Counted from the stretch's first letter, positions 15,055 to 24,158 are shown. The stretch: DNA of 64,000 bases from Candidatus Parcubacteria bacterium (GCA_003597955.1 QZJU01000021.1:1-64000), one strand, 5' to 3'. Numbers and translations are program-made. The notes: generated from the letters alone by a model not told the origin.

Positions 15055-17009
15055 AAAAATATTTATTTTTATTGCCTGTATTTTTAATATTTTGCCTGGT
15101 TTCGGCCCAAGCTGAATCCGCAAATCACATTGTCATCAGTGAAATCCAGATTGGCGGCGCCACTGGCTTTAGCACGGACGAATTCGTGGAGCTTTATAAT
15201 CCGTTGGATACGGCGGTTGATCTGGGTGGCTGGCAATTGATCAAAAGAACCGCCAGTGGCGCCGCTTATCCTTTGCTTGAAAATTTTGAAGCCATCCAAA
15301 TTCCTGCGCATGGCTATTTTTTAATCGCGCATCCTACTGGTTATCGAGGCTCGGTTGCGCCCGACACCAGGTACTCCACGAACAATTCCATTTCCGCGGA
15401 TAATAGCGTGGAATTAGCGAACAGCCAAGGTATCGTTGACCTGGTGGGCTGGGGCAAAGCCAGTAATTTTGAATTCGCGGCAGCAATTCCGCCTGGCCCA
15501 GCCAAGAGTCTGGAAAGAAAAGCTCTGCCCGGTTCCACGGCGGAAAGCATGCAGGACGGCGGCGCGGATGTTTTTCGGGGCAATGGCGAAGACATGGATA
15601 ATAACGCCAATGATTGGGTGGTCAGAAATTTGCCCGAACCTCAAAGCGCGAATTCAGAATTGGAATTCATTACTGCGCCAGCGCCACCAGCAGCTGACCA
15701 GAATTTGAATCAGAATTCAAATCAAAACTCAAACCAAAATTTTAATCAAAACCTCAACGCACCAATTGCAAACTTATATGCCGGCCCGAAATCCGTTTTA
15801 ATCAGCGAGATTTTTCCAAACCCCAAAGGCGATGATGCCAAATCGGAGTTTATCGAACTTTTTAATTTTGGCGAAACCGCGGTGAATTTAAAGGATTGGA
15901 AACTTGAGGACACGAGCAAAGGCGCATATGTTTTGCCGGAAATTGCCTTAGCGTCTAATGGTTGGCTGGTTATCAAAAGGAGCGACTCGGGCATTGCCCT
16001 GAATAATTCAGGCGGAGAGACGGTGAACTTAATAACGCCCGATGGCGCAATCGTCGCCAGCGCGCATTACCCAGAAAGTGCGCCGGAAAATCAAACTTAC
16101 GCTTTAATTGATAAAACCTGGGTTTGGAGCGGAAAGCCGACGCCTGGCGCGGAAAATTCGTTTTTAGATCCCAATCAGGCGCCGGTGGCGATTATTAAAG
16201 AGCTGGAAACTAATTTCAAAATCCGAGAGGAAATAAAATTTTCCGCAGCCGACTCATATGATCCCAACAAAGACGATCTGGACTTTCAATGGGATTTTGG
16301 CGACGGCCACAAGGCCGAGGGCGAGAAAGTGACGCATAAATTTTTAAAACCCGGCAAGTTCACCATAACGCTTTTGGTAAAAGACTCGAAAAATAAAACC
16401 GGGGAAAAGAAAATTTTTGTGCAAGTTTCCGATTATCAAAAAAGCCAAGCCGTGACCATTTCTTCGCTTTTGCCCAATCCGAGCAATGAGGAAACTGAGT
16501 GGCTGGAGTTTTTTAATGCCGACAAACAAGCCGTGGATTTGACGGGTTGGGCTCTGCGTTCGGGCAATCGGGTTTTAAATTTGACCGAAAGAATTCCAAG
16601 CCAGGCAATTTTGCGTTTGACGGAAACGGATTTAAATTTCGCTTTAAAAAATTCCGGCGGCTTAATCGAACTCCTTGATCCAGACGGCAAAATCATAAGC
16701 CGCGCGAATTACCCAGCGGCAAAACCCGGACAAATTTTAAGCCGGAATTCCAGCGGCGATTTTTTGCCCCGCGGAAGTTTAGAAATTACCGCGGCTTTGA
16801 ATAACAATGTAAACACGGCCTCAGGCCAGGTTGCTGGCGCCGTGACCCAGAAAACCGATTCTGCCTCCACTCCGGAAAAAATAAATTTAAGCGGGGAAAA
16901 CCAAAATTCATTGCCCTGGTGGACCTGGGTAATAATCGTCGGCGTTTTGGGATTGGCTTGGCTGGGCTATGAATTATGGCGCCGGCGGCAGAAAGCCGAC
17001 GCCGCTTAA
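15051..17009 (+). CDS. Secreted lamin-tail/PKD surface protein with C-terminal anchor
   Basis: 652 residues. Signal peptide (1-21), then lamin-tail domain 1 (about 25-190, with FVELYNPLDTAVDLGGWQL), an Asn/Gln linker (about 222-236), lamin-tail domain 2 (about 250-365), a PKD domain (about 380-458, with WDFGDGHKAEG), lamin-tail domain 3 (about 462-570), a Thr/Ser-rich spacer and a C-terminal membrane helix followed by RRRQK. Known: lamin-tail and PKD modules are adhesive surface folds. Inferred role: cell-surface attachment or structure. The ATG overlaps the Gre-like stop. Confidence 0.85.
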   Translation: MKKYLFLLPVFLIFCLVSAQAESANHIVISEIQIGGATGFSTDEFVELYNPLDTAVDLGGWQLIKRTASGAAYPLLENFEAIQIPAHGYFLIAHPTGYRGSVAPDTRYSTNNSISADNSVELANSQGIVDLVGWGKASNFEFAAAIPPGPAKSLERKALPGSTAESMQDGGADVFRGNGEDMDNNANDWVVRNLPEPQSANSELEFITAPAPPAADQNLNQNSNQNSNQNFNQNLNAPIANLYAGPKSVLISEIFPNPKGDDAKSEFIELFNFGETAVNLKDWKLEDTSKGAYVLPEIALASNGWLVIKRSDSGIALNNSGGETVNLITPDGAIVASAHYPESAPENQTYALIDKTWVWSGKPTPGAENSFLDPNQAPVAIIKELETNFKIREEIKFSAADSYDPNKDDLDFQWDFGDGHKAEGEKVTHKFLKPGKFTITLLVKDSKNKTGEKKIFVQVSDYQKSQAVTISSLLPNPSNEETEWLEFFNADKQAVDLTGWALRSGNRVLNLTERIPSQAILRLTETDLNFALKNSGGLIELLDPDGKIISRANYPAAKPGQILSRNSSGDFLPRGSLEITAALNNNVNTASGQVAGAVTQKTDSASTPEKINLSGENQNSLPWWTWVIIVGVLGLAWLGYELWRRRQKADAA

Positions 17010-17044
17010 GCAATCAGCGCAATTGGTGTATAGTTTAGGGTATT

Positions 17045-17455
17045 ATGGTTTTAATCGGCAAGAAAATCCCCAAACGCAAAATCCGGCCGCTGATTTTAGT
17101 GGTGGAAGACGAATTGTCCGTGGCCTCGGCTTTGCGGGAGTCACTGGAAGAGAAGGATTACAGCGTGGCCGTGGCCAAAGACGGCATTGAGGCGATTGAA
17201 AAAGCGCGGACTTTAAAGCCCGCGGCGATTATTTTGGATTTAGGCTTGCCCAAGCAAAACGGCCTGCAAGTCATTGAACGGTTGCGCTCCACCAAGGCGG
17301 ATTTCACCACGCCGGTCATCGTGCTTTCCCAAGTGGAAAGCAGCGTGGTTTTGCAGAAGTGTGAAGAGCTGGGTATGGCTTGCTATTTTGTCAAAACCCA
17401 CACCTCGGTCCAGAAAGTAATTGATACCGTACTAAAGACGGTGCCGGTTAAATAA
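17045..17455 (+). CDS. Single-domain response regulator
   Basis: 136 residues, one receiver domain with a basic N-terminal extension. The acidic pair is in VVEDE (about 20-22), the phospho-acceptor Asp in IILDLGLP (about 66), the conserved Ser/Thr in VIVLSQ and the Lys in YFVKTHTS (about 116). No output domain and no kinase nearby. It may act by phosphotransfer or protein binding. A TATAGT box lies only 12 bases before the ATG, so the leader is very short. Confidence 0.85.
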   Translation: MVLIGKKIPKRKIRPLILVVEDELSVASALRESLEEKDYSVAVAKDGIEAIEKARTLKPAAIILDLGLPKQNGLQVIERLRSTKADFTTPVIVLSQVESSVVLQKCEELGMACYFVKTHTSVQKVIDTVLKTVPVK

Positions 17456-17456
17456 A

Positions 17457-17498
17457 TCCAGCACCTTCCCGCGAGGCATTCTTTCGAAGGTGCTGGAT
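17457..17498 (+). terminator. Hairpin after the response regulator
   Basis: A perfect 11-bp stem (TCCAGCACCTT with AAGGTGCTGGA) right after the stop codon; no clear U-run. Confidence 0.5.
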
Positions 17499-17598
17499 AA
17501 AGTTAAGGAGAAAAGACAAGAACGACGAAAATTCGTTTCTTTTTGATTTTTAATTTATTCGAATTTTTTTATAAAAGACAGATGCACCTCCAAAAAAA

Positions 17599-17883
17599 AT
17601 GAAAAAATTCAAATATCACGTTTACATAATGGCGAGCAAAAGCGGCACAATATACATTGGCGTTACTAGCAATTTGATGCGTCGAGTTTTTGAACACAAA
17701 AATGGTTTACTTGAAGGATTTACCAAAAAGTATAAATGCAAAAGATTAATCTACGTTGAGGAAACTAACAATATTTGCGATGCAATCGCCAGGGAAAAAC
17801 AACTAAAAAAATGGCGTCGCGAAAAGAAAGTTAAACTTATTAATAGCCTAAATCCCGATTGGAAAGACCTAAGCGAGGAATAA
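17599..17883 (+). CDS. Small standalone GIY-YIG nuclease-like protein
   Basis: 94 residues. YHVYIMASKSGTIYIGVT carries the GIY and YIG strands, and NLMRRVFEHK the conserved Arg. The family-typical end (REKQLKKWRREKKVKLINSLNPDWKDL) is complete. Known: UPF0213/YhbQ-like branch. It is followed six bases later by palindromic repeat P1. Closest relative in the window is the 37537 protein, which shares the REKQLK and SLNP ending. Confidence 0.88.
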   Translation: MKKFKYHVYIMASKSGTIYIGVTSNLMRRVFEHKNGLLEGFTKKYKCKRLIYVEETNNICDAIAREKQLKKWRREKKVKLINSLNPDWKDLSEE

Positions 17884-17888
17884 GCATT

Positions 17889-17978
17889 TGTCATTCCGAC
17901 CGGAAGGAGCCTAAGGCGACTGAAGCGGAGGAATCTCGCAATATTTGTTGAGATCCCTCGACTACGCTCGGGATGACA
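17889..17978. repeat. Palindromic repeat P1 (90 bp)
   Basis: Ends TGTCATTCC and GGGATGACA are imperfect inverted repeats, with inner GAGGAATCTC/GAGATCCCTC arms. A related sequence (about 66 bp) lies upstream of the sigma gene promoter at 30861-30926. Known: TGTCATTCC-type palindromes are dispersed in many uncultivated bacteria. Confidence 0.75.
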
Positions 17979-18072
17979 ATGCGATAGAATAGGATAATGC
18001 CAGCGAGTAATACATAAATGGCTAAAATTAGATAGTTGCGTAGATTCTTAAATCATCCCCAGCCGGGGTGCC

Positions 18073-18100
18073 TTGACATTTTACCAGTTTGATGTATACT
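18073..18100 (+). promoter_or_regulatory. Promoter of the 18196 gene
   Basis: -35 TTGACA (18073-18078), a 16-bp spacer and -10 TATACT (18095-18100). It rules out the longer coding start inside this site. A CCCCAGCCGGGG palindrome sits just upstream. Confidence 0.85.
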
Positions 18101-18195
18101 GGATTGTTCATTGTTCTTCAAAAAACGAGGGCAAAAATGTCCTCAAGTGTGGTTCCGACAGAATTCGGACAATTGTACTTAAATGGAGGTATGCG

Positions 18196-18849
18196 ATGTC
18201 GAATCGTGAGCTTTCAGTTCATCAAGAACACGAATTTCTCGGTCGCTTAGAAGAAGCTGGTCTGGACAAAGCGTCTGCACAGTCGGTTATTGACAACAAA
18301 GAACTTGCCAGGCAGGTTGTTGGTTTAATAAAGTCCGGTGGTCAAGCCTCGGGTACAGCAGGCGTCCCAGTCTGTGCCTTCCCTACCTGGAAGACCATCG
18401 AGCTCGGCACCCATAAGGATGTCAAAGCGCTCCGTAAGGCAATGGAGAACGCGGGCATCAGAGTCGGTGACTATGCGAGTTCGATGCTTAAGCACTCGAT
18501 GTTCACGCTCGCTTCAGCACTTGAACTGGTACGTGTTTCGGTAGCCGATCTCGGTTTCCCCAGTGGTGCCACTCGCGCTCAGATCTACGAGGCCGCCCTG
18601 TGCAATGGCCTCTCCCTTTGTCCCGCAGAAGTCGGTCCGCAAGTGCGCCTGCAGTACATGGATCAACCGAAAGGCGAGCGGTTTTTTATCGCTATGGAGC
18701 CAATTCCCGACTCTGTCGGGAACCCGCTCGTGTTCTATGTCGAGCGCGCTGACGTTGCTCGTTGGCTCATCGGCCGCTGGAGCAAGCCCGACTACGTCTG
18801 GTATGGCGACGACCAGTGGGTGTTCTGTCGCAGCAAGAAAAGCGCTTAG
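18196..18849 (+). CDS. Hypothetical protein, strong promoter and ribosome site
   Basis: 217 residues. The ATG at 18196 follows AATGGAGG and lies about 90 bases after the promoter. The N-terminal third is helical and polar. The central part holds FPTWKTIELGT and a segment like a small helical DNA- or protein-binding unit. The later part has LCPAEVGPQVRLQY and an RFFIAMEPI strand. No membrane segment or known catalytic motif. GC-richer than neighbours. The expression signals look optimised, suggesting an abundant cytoplasmic product. Family not recognised. Confidence 0.7.
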   Translation: MSNRELSVHQEHEFLGRLEEAGLDKASAQSVIDNKELARQVVGLIKSGGQASGTAGVPVCAFPTWKTIELGTHKDVKALRKAMENAGIRVGDYASSMLKHSMFTLASALELVRVSVADLGFPSGATRAQIYEAALCNGLSLCPAEVGPQVRLQYMDQPKGERFFIAMEPIPDSVGNPLVFYVERADVARWLIGRWSKPDYVWYGDDQWVFCRSKKSA

Positions 18850-18899
18850 CACTCATAACTTTCCCTTGCCCTTTAATTCTTTCCCCTTAGCCCTTTCGA

Positions 18900-18930
18900 A
18901 ATCCCTCTGGAACTTCCCAGAGGGATTTTT
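18900..18930 (+). terminator. Terminator before polA
   Basis: The stem AATCCCTCTGG with CCAGAGGGATT is followed by a T run; classic intrinsic terminator. Confidence 0.88.
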
Positions 18931-18968
18931 AATTTGCGCCTGATTTTCCGCCAAGGTAATCTATATTC

Positions 18969-21725
18969 ATGAGTTCAGCCAAAGTTTTACTCGTTGACGG
19001 CAACGCTATTATTCACCGCAGTTTTCACGCTTTGCCGCCTTTGACCACCAAAGACGGCACCATGGTTAATGCGGTATATGGTTTTGCCATCGCGTTGTTA
19101 AAAGCCTTGAAGGAAATCAAGCCCAGCCATGTTGTGGTGGCTTTTGACAAAAAAGGCCCGACTTTTCGGGACGAATTGTACGAACAATACAAAGCCACGC
19201 GCGTCCAGGCCGCCCAGGAACTTTATGACCAAATTCCATTAGCCCATGAACTGGTGGCGGCTTTTAATTTTCCAGTAGTGGAAGCGGATGGCGTGGAAGC
19301 CGATGATGTCATTGGTACTTTAGCGCGCAAGATAACCAAAACCGGAGACCGGGCGGTGATTCTGACCGGTGACATGGATACTGTGCAATTGGTTTCAGAC
19401 AAAGTTTCGGTTTTCAGTTTGCGCAAAGGCCTAAGCGACACGGTTTTGTACACGCCTAAAGAAGTTAAAGAGCGATACGGCTTTGGCCCGGAACAAATTA
19501 TTGACTACAAGGCCTTAAGAGGCGATCCTTCGGACAATATTCCGGGCGTTAAAGGCGTGGGCGAAAAAATCGCAACGGATCTGATTTTAAAATTCCAAAG
19601 CATTGATAATTTGTATCGGATTTTGGAGCACCAGCCCAAGAAAGCAAAAAATTTGCCGGAAAAATTAAAATTAAAACTGCTGAATGAAAAAGAGCAGGCG
19701 TATTTAAGCAAAAAGTTAGCTACGATAAAATTGGATGTGCCTTTGGAATTCGACTTGGCCGCGTCAAAAGTAAAAAATGCCGACGCCCAAAAGCTCCACG
19801 ATTTGTTCATAAAATGGGAATTCAAAAGCTTAGTCGGCAAAATCACCCAATTGGTCAATGAACCCGAAGCTGAACTGGCCGAGGTCAGCCGCAAAACTTC
19901 TGACCAAGGAGTTTTAATCGGGCGAGCCAAGGAAAAAGTGGATTATAAGCTGGTTGAAACCGAAGCTGATTTTAAGAAACTTTTGAGCGAACTAAAGGCG
20001 CGGGATTTTTTGGTTTTGGATACGGAGACTTCCAGCCTGAATGTTTTTGACGCGAAATTGCTGGGCATCAGTTTTGCCTGGCTGCCGAAAAAGGCTTTTT
20101 ATGTGCCAGTGACCAACAAGAAATGGCTAGCCAAACTAAAACCGATTCTTGAAAACCAAAAAATTAAAAAATGGGGGCATAATTTGAAATATGACGCCAA
20201 AATTTTGGAATTGGCCGGGATTAAACTAGCCAATCAGGATTTTGATTCCATGGTGGCGTCATATTTATTGAACGCGGGCTCGCGCAGCCACGATTTGGAT
20301 ACCCTGGCTTTTACGGAATTCGGCCACCAGATGATCCCCATAGAAAATTTAATTGGCAAAAAAGGCAAAGGACAGTTGAACATGAGCCAAGTTCCGACCC
20401 CGCAAATCGCGGAGTATTCCGGTGAAGACGCGGACTACACCTTGCGTTTGTGTAAAAAATTCGCATCAGCGCTTGAGCAGCAAAAGTTAATAAAATTATT
20501 TCAGGAGATTGAAATGCCTTTATTGCCGGTATTGGAGAAAATTGAGCTTAACGGCGTGAAGATCGATTCCGGATTTTTGAAAAGTTTAAGCCGGAAATTA
20601 ACCATCCAGCTAAAACAACTGGAAGCCCGAATTAAAAAAATCGGGGGCGAGGATTTGAATGTCAATTCGCCCAAACAATTAAAGGAAGTTTTGTTCAACC
20701 GTTTGAAGCTTTCTGTCCAGGGCATAAAGAAAACTAAAACCGGAATTTCTACGGCTGCCGGGGAATTAGAAAAACTCCAAGGGCTGCACCCGATAATTGA
20801 TTTAATTTTGGATTACCGGGAGCTGCAAAAACTTTTGTCCACCTACATTGACGCCTTGCCGGCATTGGTTCAAAAACCGACTGGCCGGGTGCATACAGAT
20901 TTTAATCAAACCGTCGCGGCCACTGGCCGGCTTTCCAGCTCTAACCCGAATTTGCAGAATATCCCAATTCGCACTGAACTTGGCCGACAGATTCGCAAAG
21001 CTTTTATCGCCGAAGATGGCTACAAGCTGATTTCCGCGGATTATTCCCAAATTGAATTGCGCATTGTGGCTAGTTTGGCCGATGAAAAACAGATGATTGA
21101 AGCTTTCAAGGCCGGCGCTGACATTCATCGCGCCACGGCCGCGGAAATTTTCGGCGTGCCCCCGGAAAAAATCACCGATGAGCAGAGGGACGCGGCCAAA
21201 GAAGTGAACTTCGGCGTGCTTTATGGCATGGGCATCTGGGGCTTGGCCAGCCGGAAAAAAATCAGCACCCAACATGCCCGGGATTTCATCGACCGGTATT
21301 TCGCAACCCGGCCGAATGTCCAGAAATTTTTGGAAGTGACTAAAACTTTGGCGCGCCAGACCGGATATGTGCAAACCCTTTTCGGCCGCAAAAGGTTTAT
21401 GCCGGAGATGAATTCTTCCATGCCCCAAGTCCGAGCCGCGGCCGAAAGAATGGCGGTTAATTTTCCCATCCAAGGCACGGCCGCGGATTTGTTGAAACTG
21501 GCCATGATTGAAGTTGACAAAGGCCTGGCTAAAATTAGCCCCCGTACCAAAATGATATTGACGGTTCACGACGAACTGGTTTTTGAAACTCCAGACTCAG
21601 AGGTAGATAAAGTTGCCAAATTCGTTCGTGGAACCATGGACAATGTTTATAAGCTAAAAGTTCCGATTGCCGTTGAGGTAAAGGCGGGGGAGAATTGGGA
21701 GGAAATGGAAAAATTAAGTCTTTAA
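18969..21725 (+). CDS. polA: DNA polymerase I
   Basis: 918 residues, full length. The 5'-nuclease domain (about 1-290) starts VLLVDGNAIIHRSFHAL and has the acidic cluster VEADDVIGT. The 3'-5' exonuclease domain (about 325-510) keeps the catalytic DTE (near 350), so proofreading looks intact, unlike in many Gram-positive enzymes. The polymerase domain (about 540-918) has motif A DYSQIELR (about 689), the O-helix RDAAKEVNFGVLYGM and motif C VHDE (about 865). Role: gap filling and primer removal. A TAATCT box seven bases before the ATG suggests a leaderless message. Confidence 0.97.
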   Translation: MSSAKVLLVDGNAIIHRSFHALPPLTTKDGTMVNAVYGFAIALLKALKEIKPSHVVVAFDKKGPTFRDELYEQYKATRVQAAQELYDQIPLAHELVAAFNFPVVEADGVEADDVIGTLARKITKTGDRAVILTGDMDTVQLVSDKVSVFSLRKGLSDTVLYTPKEVKERYGFGPEQIIDYKALRGDPSDNIPGVKGVGEKIATDLILKFQSIDNLYRILEHQPKKAKNLPEKLKLKLLNEKEQAYLSKKLATIKLDVPLEFDLAASKVKNADAQKLHDLFIKWEFKSLVGKITQLVNEPEAELAEVSRKTSDQGVLIGRAKEKVDYKLVETEADFKKLLSELKARDFLVLDTETSSLNVFDAKLLGISFAWLPKKAFYVPVTNKKWLAKLKPILENQKIKKWGHNLKYDAKILELAGIKLANQDFDSMVASYLLNAGSRSHDLDTLAFTEFGHQMIPIENLIGKKGKGQLNMSQVPTPQIAEYSGEDADYTLRLCKKFASALEQQKLIKLFQEIEMPLLPVLEKIELNGVKIDSGFLKSLSRKLTIQLKQLEARIKKIGGEDLNVNSPKQLKEVLFNRLKLSVQGIKKTKTGISTAAGELEKLQGLHPIIDLILDYRELQKLLSTYIDALPALVQKPTGRVHTDFNQTVAATGRLSSSNPNLQNIPIRTELGRQIRKAFIAEDGYKLISADYSQIELRIVASLADEKQMIEAFKAGADIHRATAAEIFGVPPEKITDEQRDAAKEVNFGVLYGMGIWGLASRKKISTQHARDFIDRYFATRPNVQKFLEVTKTLARQTGYVQTLFGRKRFMPEMNSSMPQVRAAAERMAVNFPIQGTAADLLKLAMIEVDKGLAKISPRTKMILTVHDELVFETPDSEVDKVAKFVRGTMDNVYKLKVPIAVEVKAGENWEEMEKLSL

Positions 21726-21746
21726 AGAAAGTTTTTTATTAATGTC

Positions 21747-21767
21747 ATCCTGAATTTATTTCAGGAT
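21747..21767. repeat. 21-bp palindrome, also at 37831
   Basis: ATCCTGAA and TTCAGGAT arms around a 5-base centre. The identical 21-mer, inverted, is at 37831-37851. Confidence 0.75.
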
Positions 21768-21834
21768 TTATATATAAAACAAATACGACTTAATCTTTGA
21801 GTCAGATTTTATTGTTAAGTCACGATTTATTTTA

Positions 21835-21906
21835 TTAGGGGCCAGGGGCTTCCCGCAACAAGTGCGGGATTAACTCCGTTTCGAAGGCCGCCCCCTAGGC
21901 CCCTAA
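21835..21906. repeat. Palindromic element (72 bp)
   Basis: Imperfect terminal inverted repeats (TTAGGGGCCAGGGGC and GCCCCCTAGGCCCCTAA) enclose a small hairpin TCCCGCA/TGCGGGA. The rest of the 21726-22040 gap holds another TGTCATTTCG-type palindrome arm near 21935-21992 and a terminator; no gene. Confidence 0.65.
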
Positions 21907-21992
21907 TAACCCCTACCCCGCCGCGATTGCTAAGCGCAGAGCTCCCTCGCCCGTTCCTCGACTTTGCTCAGGACACCCTCTCGAAATGACAG

Positions 21993-22023
21993 AAAAAAGG
22001 CGAACCCAAGTGGCTCGCCTTTA
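21993..22023 (-). terminator. Terminator of the 22041 gene
   Basis: Stem AAGGCGA with TCGCCTT followed leftwards by a U run, 18 bp after the stop codon. Confidence 0.8.
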
Positions 22024-22040
22024 AAGATTCATTAGTCAAT

Positions 22041-22499
22041 TTAACTCCAGAGTTGAGAGTCAGCCGGTTTACTGGTCAGCCAAGCATAGTGCCTGAGAAG
22101 TTCCTTGAAAGACTCTTCTCTGGCTTTTGTAACCTTTGATAATTGATCACTAGCTAAGCCTACTGCTCCCTCAAGTTGTCCAAAGATGTTGTTTACATAT
22201 TCTCGTAGCCGATCATCTATATCAATGTTTTCGGCGTGTTTTTCGGTAAACACTTCAGCAGTATTAAAATCAAAACCTGCTGGATGCTTGTCATTGTACC
22301 AAACTTCAATTCCCTTTTCAGTGAAAAAAATAGTATGACTTTTTCCACCGCCAATATACCCCACAAAGCACCCAAGACGCGTGGTTCCATCGGAAAAGCG
22401 TTGTTCTTTCTGAAGCAAAGCTATTGCGGGCTTGACCAGATGACGCAGAAGCTGTATTCTTTGAAATTTTTCTTGAGCAGTTAAATTTTTTTCGATCAT
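22041..22499 (-). CDS. Hypothetical cytoplasmic protein
   Basis: 152 residues, mostly helical, with a central beta segment (LGCFVGYIGGGKSHTIFF, then IEVWYND). The GGGKS piece recalls a P-loop but lacks the full GxxxxGK[ST] spacing, so ATP binding is not claimed. Strong signals: promoter TTGACA-17-TAAGCT and ribosome site CAGGAGG. No family recognised. Confidence 0.65.
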   Translation of the reverse strand: MIEKNLTAQEKFQRIQLLRHLVKPAIALLQKEQRFSDGTTRLGCFVGYIGGGKSHTIFFTEKGIEVWYNDKHPAGFDFNTAEVFTEKHAENIDIDDRLREYVNNIFGQLEGAVGLASDQLSKVTKAREESFKELLRHYAWLTSKPADSQLWS

Positions 22500-22553
22500 T
22501 AATAACCTCCTGAATTTTACTTTAGTCTTTTTTAAGTAGCGATATTTTTAACC

Positions 22554-22582
22554 AGCTTAATTGTAGTAGATTTGTTTGTCAA
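22554..22582 (-). promoter_or_regulatory. Promoter of the 22041 gene
   Basis: Leftward -35 TTGACA (22577-22582), a 17-bp spacer and -10 TAAGCT (22554-22559). Confidence 0.75.
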
Positions 22583-22652
22583 CTTAACAAAAGATTACCG
22601 CGCCTACCTACGGTAGATTCTCAGAATGACAACAATAAAATTCCATTCGTAA

Positions 22653-22709
22653 GGGGAGGAGTTTCGGTAAAACCACCCCCTTTACCAAGAAGGGGATTTA
22701 GGGGAGGTT
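22653..22709. repeat. Palindromic GC-rich repeat before holA
   Basis: GGGGAGG on the left and GGGGAGG on the right surround CCCCCTTTACCAAGAAGGGG, which folds on itself. CCCCTAAATCCCC-type repeats are widespread in environmental bacteria. No gene in 22500-22768. Confidence 0.55.
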
Positions 22710-22768
22710 AATAAAAAAAGACGAACCACAGTTAGCGGTTAAGTTTGTAGGCGTGCTAAAATGCGCTT

Positions 22769-23851
22769 ATGGATTTGATTATTCTCCACGGCGCAGACAC
22801 TTTTCGCTCTAAAAAGAGACTGCAGGCTTTGCGCGAGGGCTTTAAAAAGAAGTATGATCCATTGGGCGCGAATATCACTGCTTACCAAACCCCTTTTGAT
22901 TTGGCGCAAATACGGAACAGCCTAGGCCAGACCGGGATGTTCGCCAAAAAACGGCTGGTGGTTTTGTATGACTTTTATTCTACGGCAGCGTTAGTAGAGC
23001 AGGAAAAATTTAATGACTGGTTGGCGGCAGACGCTTTTCCCGACGCGGTTATTTTGTGCTGGGAGAGTAAAGACCTGTCCGCCACTTCGAGCAAAGCGAG
23101 ACAAGCGGGTTCAGGCAAGTCAGAAAAAATTAAAAAATCAAAATCAACTTTAAAAGCAAAAAAATTCAAAACCCCGGCCGTAAAAGTCAGTTGGCCGGAA
23201 CACGCCAAAGTAGAAGTTTTTGAGCCCTTGGCCCAAGCGCAGTTATTGGCCTGGATCCGGCAGGAAGTTAAACGGCTGGGCGGAAGCATTGCGCCAGACG
23301 CGGTAATGCAGCTGGCAAATAATCTCGGGCCAGACTTATGGGCTTTGAGTAATGTTTTAGCCCAATTAGTGGCCGCATCCGCCACGGCTGCGCCTGGTGC
23401 TGACGGGCGAGCTGCTGCCGGCGACCGACCTATAGATTTAAAAACCGTGAATGCCTGGACCCAGCTGCCAATGGATGAAAATATTTTTCATTTTACCGAC
23501 GCCTTGAGCGCCCGGAATCTGGCCGAAGCCCTGACGCTTTTCCAATCGCAATTGAATCTGGGTGTCCACCCGCTGGTTTTGCACTCAATGTTGATTCGCC
23601 AGGTCCGGACCTTGGTAATGGTGGAAGAGGGCGTGAAGCAGGGCCTGGCTCCGGGTGCGATTGCCGAGGAAAGCAGTTTACATCCTTTCGTCGCTCAAAA
23701 GGCAGTGATGTCGGTTAAGCGTTTCCAGCCAGGTGAATTGAAAAAATTATTCATCCAGTTGACTGAATTGGATATAGAGATGAAGACTGGAAAGATTGAA
23801 CCCGAAATCGCCCTGGCAAATTTCATTGCCCGGGTTTGTGTGGTTAGTTAA
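22769..23851 (+). CDS. holA: DNA polymerase III delta subunit
   Basis: 360 residues. The N-terminal AAA-like domain (1-140) begins MDLIILHGADTFRSKKRL, then come the delta-type middle and the C-terminal helical collar (FHFTDALSARNLAEAL to IEPEIALANFIARV). Role: opens the sliding clamp and loads it with tau/gamma and delta-prime. Residues about 102-135 are a Ser/Lys/Gly-rich insert (SSKARQAGSGKSEK onward) coinciding with a palindromic stretch in the DNA near 23074-23115. A second low-complexity stretch at about 205-222 (ASATAAPGADGRAAAGD) may be another insert. Extended -10 TGCTAAAAT ends six bases before the ATG, so the message is probably leaderless. Confidence 0.88.
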   Translation: MDLIILHGADTFRSKKRLQALREGFKKKYDPLGANITAYQTPFDLAQIRNSLGQTGMFAKKRLVVLYDFYSTAALVEQEKFNDWLAADAFPDAVILCWESKDLSATSSKARQAGSGKSEKIKKSKSTLKAKKFKTPAVKVSWPEHAKVEVFEPLAQAQLLAWIRQEVKRLGGSIAPDAVMQLANNLGPDLWALSNVLAQLVAASATAAPGADGRAAAGDRPIDLKTVNAWTQLPMDENIFHFTDALSARNLAEALTLFQSQLNLGVHPLVLHSMLIRQVRTLVMVEEGVKQGLAPGAIAEESSLHPFVAQKAVMSVKRFQPGELKKLFIQLTELDIEMKTGKIEPEIALANFIARVCVVS

Positions 23852-23855
23852 AAAA

Positions 23856-24116
23856 TTACTTTTTGTTTAAGGCTCTTGCCAGCCGGGATTTTTTGCGGGC
23901 GGCCGTGTTTTTGCTGATGATATTTTTCCGCGCGCCCTTATCCAACAGTTTGGCGACCTTTAAGATTTGAGTTTTGGCCTCGTCTTTTTTACCGCCGACA
24001 ATCAATTTCCGGGCTTTTTTCAATTCCGCTTGGAGCTCATTTTTAAGCTGGCGGTTTGCCGCCGTGCGTTTAATTGTTTGCCGGGCGTGTTTGATGGAAG
24101 CTTTCTTGATGGGCAT
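23856..24116 (-). CDS. rpsT: Ribosomal protein S20
   Basis: 86 residues, very basic, all helical. It starts MPIKKASIKHARQTIKR and ends with the S20 signature KGARKNIISKNTAARKKSRL. Normal family length. Role: primary 16S-binding protein of the 30S subunit. Convergent with holA (five bases apart). It is 42 bases downstream of the cytidylyltransferase gene, probably in the same leftward transcript as uvrB. Confidence 0.95.
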   Translation of the reverse strand: MPIKKASIKHARQTIKRTAANRQLKNELQAELKKARKLIVGGKKDEAKTQILKVAKLLDKGARKNIISKNTAARKKSRLARALNKK

Positions 24117-24158
24117 ATTCAGGTTTGAATTTTTAGCTAATTAGATTTAAAAAAGTTA

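Noticed and set aside
22041-22499. P-loop ATPase reading of GGGKS
   Set aside because: The spacing of the preceding glycine does not fit Walker A and no Walker B follows.
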